Positions 1 to 6,312 of a stretch of DNA of 8,158 nucleotides are shown here, piece after piece (the first letter of the stretch is position 1; the number at the start of each line of letters is the position of its first letter). The notes under the pieces are model-generated. The model searched no databases and had not been told where the DNA came from. It worked only from the letters and a program-made list of their open reading frames with translations. The stretch comes from Desulfobacterales bacterium (GTDB lineage Bacteria; Desulfobacterota; Desulfobacteria; Desulfobacterales; ETH-SRB1), in contig DAOVDN010000039.1 of the NCBI GenBank assembly GCA_030669465.1, forward strand, positions 1 through 8,158, in the 5' to 3' direction. The position numbers and the translations under genes were made by a program.

Positions 1-31
1 TTAAAAGGTTCCGGGAAAAGGTAATTAAAAA

Positions 32-331
32 ATGGAGATGCCGCAGTTTACCGTAAGCCAGGATGTCGAAGGTGTTTTCCAGTTTAAAGGAGAGCTGACC
101 ATACATGGCATTGAGTATCTGAGGAAGTTTCTTGATACTTCTTTTGTTCGTGCAAAGAAAATTTCCATTTGTATGGCAGAGGTAACATTTGCAGATACTG
201 CGTCGCTGCAGCTCCTTATTGCCTTCAGGAGGTTGCTGAAACCGGAGACCGAATGGAGGTTGCTGGAATTGTCTCCTGAACTGGAAAAGATTCTAGAAAT
301 AAGCGATCTTAAAGATTCGTTGATTAGTTGA
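32..331 (+). CDS. STAS-domain protein of the chemotaxis operon
   Basis: A 99-residue protein made of one STAS domain, the fold of anti-sigma-factor antagonists such as SpoIIAA. Visible features are an N-terminal beta strand pair (FTVSQDVEGVFQFKGELTI), a helix (about 27-38), and the loop D55-T56-A57-S58 followed by LQLLIAF, which is where SpoIIAA-type proteins carry the phosphorylatable serine. Thr56 or Ser58 could serve, but that is inference. The length is normal for a single STAS domain. ATG at 32 is preferred over the in-frame ATG at 38 because AAGG at 18-21 lies 10 bases upstream. It ends 10 bases before cheY, so it is the first complete gene of the operon in this window. Small STAS proteins recur at the head of deltaproteobacterial che operons; their role there is not settled. 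No partner kinase or phosphatase is seen here. The family assignment is firm, the function is not. Confidence 0.82.
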   Translation: MEMPQFTVSQDVEGVFQFKGELTIHGIEYLRKFLDTSFVRAKKISICMAEVTFADTASLQLLIAFRRLLKPETEWRLLELSPELEKILEISDLKDSLIS

Positions 332-333
332 TT

Positions 334-338
334 GGAGG
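334..338 (+). promoter_or_regulatory. Shine-Dalgarno site of cheY
   Basis: GGAGG ends only 3 bases before the ATG at 342, in the short gap between the STAS gene stop and cheY. It supports the start at 342 over the in-frame ATG at 357, which would be about 18 bases away. Confidence 0.6.
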
Positions 339-341
339 AAC

Positions 342-725
342 ATGGAAAAGCTTATCATGGTGGTAGATGATTCTCCTACCTTTCGGTCGTCGGTTTCCTT
401 TTGCCTTCGTAATGCCGGATATAAGGTAACTGAGGCTAAGGACGGAAAAGACGCCCTTGAAAAGTTGTCGAACATGAAGGAAGAGGGGCAAATTCCTTCT
501 CTGATTGTCACCGACGTCAACATGCCTCGAATGGATGGCATTGCTTTCATAGAAAGGGTCAAGAAAGGCGACTTTCGCTTTCTGCCTATTCTTGTTCTTA
601 CCACAGAATCGGAAAAATCGATGATAGAAAAGGGGAGAGCCGCTGGGGCCTCCGGCTGGCTGGTGAAGCCTTTCCGTCCCGAGCAATTTTTGTGGGCAAT
701 AAAGAAATTGGTGTGGACTATATGA
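342..725 (+). CDS. cheY: CheY-type response regulator
   Basis: A 127-residue single receiver domain with no output domain, the usual size of CheY. All catalytic positions are present: the acidic pair D9-D10, phospho-acceptor D58 in VTDVNMPRMDG, switch threonine T87 (VLTT), and K109 followed by P110-F111. Such proteins accept phosphate from CheA and act on the flagellar motor or another target. The position directly before cheA makes CheA the likely phosphodonor. The stop TGA at 723-725 overlaps the cheA ATG at 722-724, so the two are probably translationally coupled. Whether it drives flagella, pili or some other output cannot be told, as no motor genes are in the window. Confidence 0.93.
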   Translation: MEKLIMVVDDSPTFRSSVSFCLRNAGYKVTEAKDGKDALEKLSNMKEEGQIPSLIVTDVNMPRMDGIAFIERVKKGDFRFLPILVLTTESEKSMIEKGRAAGASGWLVKPFRPEQFLWAIKKLVWTI

Positions 726-2845
726 ACGAACATGAAGAGACCTTGCAGATATTTTTTGCTGAAACAGAGGATCTGCTCAAAAGATCAGAAGAGAGCCTGC
801 TGCGTCTGGAGGACGCTCCCGGACCCGGATCTGACCTGGAAGAACTTTTTAGGGCAATTCACACTTTAAAGAGTGGTTCCGCCATGGTAGGGTTTAATAC
901 TCTTTCCAAATATGTTCACCTTATCGAAAACCTTCTGGACCGGATCAGGAATAATCAACTTCCTGTGACCAGACCGCTTATCTCCTTTCTTCTGGAGGAT
1001 GTTGATTTTATCCGCACCATGGTGGACAGGTGCGCCGGCGGTGAGGATGTTGATCCTGACACTTTAAATGCTCGCAAGGCCCAGTTGAACCGTTTTCTAG
1101 GCATGGAGGGGGTTTCCGGGGAAGAGGAAGCGACCCTGGAAGCACCCGTTGATTCCGCTAAGGCTGAGGATTGGCATTACTATCATATCGATCTTAAATT
1201 TCGAGAGGACCTTTTCAATTCCGGCCATGATCCGCTTCTTCTACTGCTGAATCTAACAGAGCTGGGAGAATGTTTGGAAGTAGCGGCGGACACTTCCGAG
1301 CTTCCCAGCTATAAAGGGATGGATCTTTATAAACTTTACATTTCCTGGCGGGTCATTCTGAAGACCACTGCATCTATTCGGGAAGTCGAAGATGTCTTCA
1401 TGTTTGTCAGGGATGAAAATAAGATCGTAATTGAGGAGATAACCGCCCACTACAGAGAGGGAGTCGATCTTCAATTGGGAGAGATGCCTCTCGGCGAAGC
1501 CCTTGTCGAAAGAGGGGACATTACCAGAGAAGACTTGAAAAGCGCTCTTGGCAAACAGAAGAAGCTGGGAGAAATTCTGATAGATGGAGGAAAAATTGAT
1601 AAAGAAGCGGTCCGGAAGGTGGTTTCCCTGCAGCAAGAAAGCCGCTCTGTCTCTAGAAAGACAAGCGTGCGGGTAGATGTGAAAAAGATAGACCATCTGG
1701 TCAATCTTGCCGAGGAAATTGGGATCGATCTTTCCAGAGTGCAGAGTCTTCTTATCAGAGAAGGGTCTCTTTCCAGGAATGAAATCGAACAAGAGATAGA
1801 AAACCTGTTCAAGGTGAACCGTGAGTTCCAGGAGCGGGTAGCCAGCATCCGGATGTTTTCTCTGAAAGGAACTTTCCGCCGGTTTCAGCGGATCGCCAGG
1901 GATGCCGCCTATAATCAAAAAAAGCAGATAAAGGTCATTCTGTCCGGCGTTGATACGGAGCTGGACAAAGAGGTAATCGAATATATCGCAGATCCATTAA
2001 AGCATCTGGTTCGGAACTGTGTGGATCACGGTATAGAGCCACCTGAGGAGCGAGTGGCAGCAGGAAAACCAGCAGAAGGAATAATCGAGTTTAAGGCCTA
2101 CCAGAAGGGTGGGAAGATATTCATACAAATTTGTGACGATGGTCGCGGTCTCGATATAGAAAAAATACGCCATCGTGCTCTGGAAATGGAGCTTGATAAA
2201 GCAGGTGAAAAGCTCGACAACGACACTCTTATGGAGATTATCTGCCACCCGGGTTTTTCTACAGCATCCAGCGTGACCGAACTCTCCGGAAGAGGGGTTG
2301 GCATGGATGTCGTCAAAACACAGGTTGAGCGGGTTGGAGGGTTAATGCAGATCGAGACGAAAAAGGGAAAGGGAACCGTATTCACTCTGGTTCTTCCTCT
2401 GACCTTTGCCCTCACCGAGGCCCTGCACGTACGGGATCAGGACAGATCCTATCTGGTGCCCCTCTGGGGAATAATGGGAGTAGAAAAGTTTGAGGCAGGA
2501 CGTATGCGAACTTTCGGCGCAGATGAGAAAGTCTACCGGTTCAGGAGAGAGTATCTTCCTCTTATGAATTTATGTCGTGTCTACGGGACAATGAGGCCGG
2601 AGAACAGCCGTGTGGGGACGGTTACGGTCTTTCTCGATACCGGAAGACAAAGGTTCGGAATCTTCGTTGACGAAGTGCTTGATCCCTGTCAGGTGGTAAT
2701 CAAGACTATTGAATCGAACTATCAGAGTGTCAGGGGAGTAGGGGGCGCCACTATCATGGGAGATGGTTCTGCGGCCATAGTCCTCGACCTGCTTGGGCTT
2801 GAGGAGATTTTTTTCAAACATTCATTGGCGGGGGGTGAAGTATGA
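722..2845 (+). CDS. cheA: Chemotaxis histidine kinase CheA with unusual middle region
   Basis: A 707-residue cytoplasmic kinase. Domains in order: HPt/P1 (about 1-110) with phospho-acceptor H47 in AIHTLKSGSAMVGF; a poorly conserved linker; an alpha/beta segment (about 150-240) seen in other CheA-like proteins of this group, in place of a recognisable P2; two 24-residue LGxxL repeats (256-279 and 281-304); P3 dimerisation helices (about 315-420); P4 ATPase (about 425-560) with N box N432 in HLVRNCVDHGIE, G1 box DDGRG 472-476, G2 box GRGVGMD 523-529 and GKGT 549-552; and a P5 CheW-like domain (about 562-700). All residues expected for kinase activity are present. The frame stays open upstream to a GTG at 692, but ATG at 722 is chosen because it overlaps the cheY stop (ATGA) and gives the normal HPt N-terminus. 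The end overlaps the cytochrome start by 4 bases. It should form the core signalling array with CheW and the MCP encoded downstream. Confidence 0.95.
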   Translation: MNEHEETLQIFFAETEDLLKRSEESLLRLEDAPGPGSDLEELFRAIHTLKSGSAMVGFNTLSKYVHLIENLLDRIRNNQLPVTRPLISFLLEDVDFIRTMVDRCAGGEDVDPDTLNARKAQLNRFLGMEGVSGEEEATLEAPVDSAKAEDWHYYHIDLKFREDLFNSGHDPLLLLLNLTELGECLEVAADTSELPSYKGMDLYKLYISWRVILKTTASIREVEDVFMFVRDENKIVIEEITAHYREGVDLQLGEMPLGEALVERGDITREDLKSALGKQKKLGEILIDGGKIDKEAVRKVVSLQQESRSVSRKTSVRVDVKKIDHLVNLAEEIGIDLSRVQSLLIREGSLSRNEIEQEIENLFKVNREFQERVASIRMFSLKGTFRRFQRIARDAAYNQKKQIKVILSGVDTELDKEVIEYIADPLKHLVRNCVDHGIEPPEERVAAGKPAEGIIEFKAYQKGGKIFIQICDDGRGLDIEKIRHRALEMELDKAGEKLDNDTLMEIICHPGFSTASSVTELSGRGVGMDVVKTQVERVGGLMQIETKKGKGTVFTLVLPLTFALTEALHVRDQDRSYLVPLWGIMGVEKFEAGRMRTFGADEKVYRFRREYLPLMNLCRVYGTMRPENSRVGTVTVFLDTGRQRFGIFVDEVLDPCQVVIKTIESNYQSVRGVGGATIMGDGSAAIVLDLLGLEEIFFKHSLAGGEV

Positions 2846-3303
2846 AAACAAAGAAATGGTATGGCATTTTGCTGGTTTTTCTTCTTTCATGGCCTGCAGG
2901 AGCACAGGAACGGGAAACAAATGCTTATGTGGGATCTGCATCGTGCCGATCCTGCCACGAAGTACAATATGAAGCTTTCCTGAGTCATGCCAGGAAAAGC
3001 CGTTCCTTTAAGAGTGTACAGAAGATGAAAAAGGGCCTTACTGATGATGAAATCAGGGGATGCTATGGTTGCCATACTACTGCTTATGGCGAGCCGGGTG
3101 GTTTTATTGATCCGGTGCAGACACCTGAGCTCAAAAATGCAGGATGCGAGGTCTGTCATGGTCCAGGCAAACTCCATATCGATACGGAGGATCCGGCTCG
3201 AATCATAGGGAAGGTGACCATAGACATTTGCCAGAAATGTCATATCGAAGACAGAGTAAGCGCTTTTCGTTACAAACCGACAATCTATGCCGGTTCCCAT
3301 TGA
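2842..3303 (+). CDS. Exported tetrahaem cytochrome c (c554-like) within the che operon
   Basis: A 153-residue precursor. Residues 1-21 are a clear signal peptide: KTKK, a hydrophobic core YGILLVFLLSW, and cleavage after AGA. Four CXXCH haem c sites follow: C35-H39 (CRSCH), C74-H78 (CYGCH), C102-H106 (CEVCH) and C130-H134 (CQKCH). Extra histidines H49, H112 and H153 could be distal ligands. The start YVGSASCRSCHEVQYEAF and the later GCEVCHGPG resemble the cytochrome c554 / multihaem C-type family. The mature protein should be periplasmic and electron-carrying; its redox partner is unknown. The ATG at 2842 overlaps the cheA stop (ATGA), with a GGGGTGA ribosome-binding stretch just upstream, and the gene ends 16 bases before the mcp. 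That places it in the same transcript as a receptor with its own haem c site, so a role as redox partner of that receptor is an attractive inference. It is short for c554 proteins, so it may be a minimal member. Confidence 0.9.
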   Translation: MKTKKWYGILLVFLLSWPAGAQERETNAYVGSASCRSCHEVQYEAFLSHARKSRSFKSVQKMKKGLTDDEIRGCYGCHTTAYGEPGGFIDPVQTPELKNAGCEVCHGPGKLHIDTEDPARIIGKVTIDICQKCHIEDRVSAFRYKPTIYAGSH

Positions 3304-3306
3304 ACT

Positions 3307-3311
3307 GGAGG
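3307..3311 (+). promoter_or_regulatory. Shine-Dalgarno site of the mcp
   Basis: GGAGG lies 8 bases before the ATG at 3320. It decides that start over the in-frame ATG at 3287, which lies inside the cytochrome gene and would add an 11-residue extension without its own binding site. Confidence 0.75.
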
Positions 3312-3319
3312 TAAGATTA

Positions 3320-5626
3320 ATGAGAAATCCGATTCATGAGCTTTTAAAAAAAATGAGGATGCGAACCAAGATATTCGTTGCAACTATCGTGGTTGTGGGT
3401 ATTTTCATGGGGCTCAGTCTCTATCAAAGTCTTGTAATCCACAAAAAGACTGCCATGAACCAGGCATCTGAGTTTTCAAATCACATGCTGGACAACATTT
3501 ACAGCGCCATCAGGTTTCCCATGTCAGTGGGGGACGAAAAAACAGTGAATGAGCAGATGAAGGACGTAAAAGAGCACATGGATGGCGTTCAGGTCTACAT
3601 CGCAGACTTTTACCGGAAGATATCATATGCATCGGAAAAGGAACGTATTGACAGCAGCATAGAAAAGTATCTCCAGGGAAACGAGTCGCGCAAGGCCCTG
3701 GCCGAAGCGCTGGCAACCGGCAAAGCTCCGGGAATATCATTTTCCGAAACAGAGGGCGAAGACCCTTTCCTGGTAACTATTAAGCCGATTCTTAATGAAT
3801 CATCCTGCCACCATTGTCATGGAGCCGGCAGAAAGGTCCTCGGCGCAATGGTCATCAAACAGCCTGTCAAGAATGTCTTTGCTGCTATCAATCACACAAG
3901 AAACAGGCTTATTATCTATTTTGTGGCTGCCCTCATAGGAGTGGTGGTCTTCATCAATTTCTTCTTTTCCAGGCTTGTTTCGCGGCGAATTCAACTGCTG
4001 AAAGAAAAAACCAGCCGGGTGGCTGCCGGAGATGTTACGGTGGAAGCTGTCGATGATAGTCGAGACTCGATCGGGAGTCTGTCTCGCAACTTCAACCAGA
4101 TGGTCAAGAGCATACGTGACCGGATGGAATACGCCAACAGCTTAAAACTTGGGATCATCGATCCGTTTTTGATGGTCGATCCGGAGCTGAATGTGACCTT
4201 TATCAACGAAAATGCAGCGCGCATGTCCAGCCTGTCACTGGATAAGGCTATAGGAAGGCCATGCCATGAAGTGTTCCATAGCTCTGCTTGCGATAAGGAC
4301 TGTCCTGTAAAGAAGGCCCTGGATACCGGCGAGATTGCGGAAGGCAAACGTATGACTCTGACGGATCGGAAGGGGAATGAGTTCCCGGCGATGTCCATTT
4401 CTTCCATTCTAAAAGATTCTTCAGGAAAGGTCCTGGGGGCGTTTGAGATCATCCGCGATCTGACCGCTGAAGTGGAGGCGGAAAAGAGTCTTCAGGAGGC
4501 ATATCTTAAGGAAGGCAAAGCCAAACAGGAGTTGGAGAAGAGGGTAGAGGATCTTTCCAAGATGCTCAAGCAGGTGGCAAAGGGCGATTTTACCATGCGC
4601 GGAACTTTCTCCGGAACAGAAGATGCTATGGATGTGATGACCAAAAGAATCAATGAGACGTTCGATAGTATAGTGAATTTGATCGCCCAGGTCAAGAATC
4701 ACATTATTCCGGTAATCAGGGGAGTTGCGCAGATCTCTAAGGGAAATCAGAGTCTCTCCCAGCGGACCCAGCAGCAGGCATCAGCCATGGAGGAGATAAG
4801 TGCCACTCTGGAACAACTGGTCTCAAACACTACTGAAAATCTGACAAATACCCGCCATGCGGATTCCCTTTCCAAAGATGCCGTGAAAGTGGCCCAGGAG
4901 GGGGTAGAGGAGGTGGAAAAGACATCTCATGCAATGGTTGAGATGTCAAATGCGAGCCAGAAGATCGTCGAGATGGTGGAACTGATCAATGAAATCACAT
5001 TCCAGACAAATCTGTTATCCATCAATGCGGCTGTTGAGGCTGCTCGTGCAGGAGAACAGGGGCGCGGATTTGCGGTTGTGGCCAGCGAGATACGGAATCT
5101 TGCGAAAAGGAGCGGGGCTGCGTCCAAGGACATTCAAATACTGGTCCGGGAGATTATGAGCAAGGTGACTGCAACCGGGCAGTGGGTGGATAAACTGAAA
5201 GAATGTTTTACCGAGATCGTGCAAACATCAAGGCAGGTCTCAGATGCATTGGGAGAGGTCAGCCTGGGGAATGAGGAAAGCTCGAAGGGAATCGAACAGA
5301 TTAGCCATGGGACCCAGGAGTTGAGCGATGTGAACGAAAAGAACGCCTATTTTGTGGAAGAGATTTCGCAGGAGACCCAGAAGCTCGCGGAAAAAGCACA
5401 GCAGCTTCATAATATAGCCGGGGTGTTTATCCTTGAGGACAAGGAAGAGCAAAAGGAAGACGATCTGAAAATTGAAAAGGACCCGCTGCCGGCTCGCAAG
5501 GATCGCCGGAAGTCTAAAGCTCTTTCCACTCCACTGTGTGAGGATTTGCTAACCAAACCACCTGTGGACGACCTGAGCGAAGATTTGTTGGAAAAAGAGT
5601 TTGAAGGAGGATTCGAGGAATTCTGA
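3320..5626 (+). CDS. Methyl-accepting chemotaxis protein with periplasmic haem c sensor
   Basis: A 768-residue receptor. Order: a short basic cytoplasmic N-terminus; membrane segment 1 (about 18-38); a periplasmic sensor (about 40-194) with one haem c site CHHCH at 163-167 near its C-terminal end; membrane segment 2 (about 197-217); HAMP (about 218-270); PAS (about 275-390) with C315, C324 and C328; a second HAMP-like segment (about 409-460); a methylation helix with ASAMEEISAT, a good match to the methylation pattern (E491/E492); the signalling tip EITFQTNLLSINAAVEAA and AGEQGRGFAVVASEIR (558-592); and an acidic, flexible tail of about 60 residues ending GFEEF. The periplasmic part resembles the haem-binding PAS-like sensors known from Geobacter MCPs, so the signal may be redox state or a haem ligand; that is inference. 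The gene lies 16 bases after the tetrahaem cytochrome, and its stop overlaps the cheW start (TGATG). Start 3320 is set by the GGAGG at 3307. Confidence 0.93.
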   Translation: MRNPIHELLKKMRMRTKIFVATIVVVGIFMGLSLYQSLVIHKKTAMNQASEFSNHMLDNIYSAIRFPMSVGDEKTVNEQMKDVKEHMDGVQVYIADFYRKISYASEKERIDSSIEKYLQGNESRKALAEALATGKAPGISFSETEGEDPFLVTIKPILNESSCHHCHGAGRKVLGAMVIKQPVKNVFAAINHTRNRLIIYFVAALIGVVVFINFFFSRLVSRRIQLLKEKTSRVAAGDVTVEAVDDSRDSIGSLSRNFNQMVKSIRDRMEYANSLKLGIIDPFLMVDPELNVTFINENAARMSSLSLDKAIGRPCHEVFHSSACDKDCPVKKALDTGEIAEGKRMTLTDRKGNEFPAMSISSILKDSSGKVLGAFEIIRDLTAEVEAEKSLQEAYLKEGKAKQELEKRVEDLSKMLKQVAKGDFTMRGTFSGTEDAMDVMTKRINETFDSIVNLIAQVKNHIIPVIRGVAQISKGNQSLSQRTQQQASAMEEISATLEQLVSNTTENLTNTRHADSLSKDAVKVAQEGVEEVEKTSHAMVEMSNASQKIVEMVELINEITFQTNLLSINAAVEAARAGEQGRGFAVVASEIRNLAKRSGAASKDIQILVREIMSKVTATGQWVDKLKECFTEIVQTSRQVSDALGEVSLGNEESSKGIEQISHGTQELSDVNEKNAYFVEEISQETQKLAEKAQQLHNIAGVFILEDKEEQKEDDLKIEKDPLPARKDRRKSKALSTPLCEDLLTKPPVDDLSEDLLEKEFEGGFEEF
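5615..5620 (+). promoter_or_regulatory. Shine-Dalgarno site of cheW inside the mcp tail codons
   Basis: GAGGAA ends 5 bases before the cheW ATG at 5626. These bases are also the two Glu codons of the receptor's terminal GFEEF. A second GGAGG lies a little upstream (5607-5611) but is too far for best use. Confidence 0.6.
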
Positions 5627-6075
5627 TGGCCGGAACCCAATACGTTGTCTTTTCAATAAACCAGCAGATTTTCGGGATTGAAATATTCAAAATAAAAGAG
5701 GTCCTGAGCTACCGGAAGATCACTCCTCTGCCGCAAGTGGAAGAGTTTGTCAGGGGGATCATCAACTTACGCGGCGCCGTCATTCCTGTCTTTGATCTGC
5801 GGGAAAAATTCAACCTTCCTGCAAAGGAATATACAAAGTTTCATGTGATCATTGTTGTTGAAATCGCTGGGCGGATTATGGGCGTCATAGTTGACGAAAT
5901 TTCAGATGTGCTGGAGATCCTCCCGGAAGAGTTTCAAACAACAGGGAACCTTCCATCGAACCTCCGGCGGGAGTACTTGAAGGGGGTCGGGAAAAAGCAA
6001 GACAAAATGATAATTCTCCTGGACATCGATCGTCTCTTAAGTCCCGAAGAGCTCGAATTGGTAGATGCAGCATAG
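5626..6075 (+). CDS. cheW: Chemotaxis coupling protein CheW
   Basis: A 149-residue single CheW domain, normal length. It links receptors to CheA P5 in the cytoplasmic array. Visible signatures are the N-terminal strand TQYVVFSINQQIFGIEI, the conserved GIINLRGAVIPVFDLR stretch (44-59) with R49 in the NLRG motif that contacts receptor and kinase in model CheW proteins, GVIVDEISDVLEI in the second subdomain, and the closing KMIILLDIDRLLS. The ATG shares its A with the last base of the mcp stop codon (TGATG), so translation is likely coupled to the receptor, its natural partner. The last base of its TAG stop is also the first base of the inverted repeat that borders the putative insertion downstream. 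Confidence 0.95.
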   Translation: MAGTQYVVFSINQQIFGIEIFKIKEVLSYRKITPLPQVEEFVRGIINLRGAVIPVFDLREKFNLPAKEYTKFHVIIVVEIAGRIMGVIVDEISDVLEILPEEFQTTGNLPSNLRREYLKGVGKKQDKMIILLDIDRLLSPEELELVDAA

Positions 6076-6139
6076 GGGCTTCGTTCTAACTTCGGCCAAT
6101 AACAACTGCCCATGCTGTTTGTGAACTCTACCTATGTCG

Positions 6140-6181
6140 ATTGAAGATTGAAGATTGAAGATTGAAGATTGAAGATTGAAG
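6140..6181 (+). repeat. Tandem heptamer, six copies of ATTGAAG
   Basis: Six perfect head-to-tail copies of ATTGAAG cover 42 bases, preceded by GTCG at 6136-6139. The minus strand can be read as a low-complexity peptide (SIFNLQS repeats), which is an artefact of the repeat. Repeats of this kind are prone to copy-number change. They lie in the left half of the putative insertion. Confidence 0.9.
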
Positions 6182-6229
6182 GTATTCTATTAATTTTATA
6201 ACAAAAAGACAGAGCGAAGCGATTCCACA

Positions 6230-6250
6230 AATCGACAATCGACAATCGAC
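6230..6250 (+). repeat. Tandem heptamer, three copies of AATCGAC
   Basis: Three perfect head-to-tail copies of AATCGAC, followed by AATTTTTTG. On the other strand the unit reads GTCGATT and shares GATT/ATTG with the ATTGAAG array. GTCGATTG at 6136-6143 is an exact inverted match to CAATCGAC at 6236-6243, so the two arrays face each other. Confidence 0.88.
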
Positions 6251-6312
6251 AATTTTTTGTTTTGTAAGCATTAATTGACTTTAATATTAGGATAGTGGCC
6301 GAAGTTAGAACC

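Noticed and set aside
1..31. Possible 3' end of an upstream gene: frame 1 reads LKGSGKR then TAA at 22-24.
   Set aside because: Only seven codons are visible, too few to call a gene or its family, although an upstream operon member is likely.
692..721. Longer CheA starting at GTG 692.
   Set aside because: It would overlap cheY by 34 bases and add 10 residues without a ribosome-binding site; the ATGA overlap at 722 is the better start.
3287..3319. Longer MCP starting at ATG 3287 inside the cytochrome gene.
   Set aside because: GGAGG at 3307-3311 is spaced correctly for ATG 3320, and the extra residues are not needed.
6140..6250. CRISPR array.
   Set aside because: Units are seven bases long with no spacers, and no cas gene is present.
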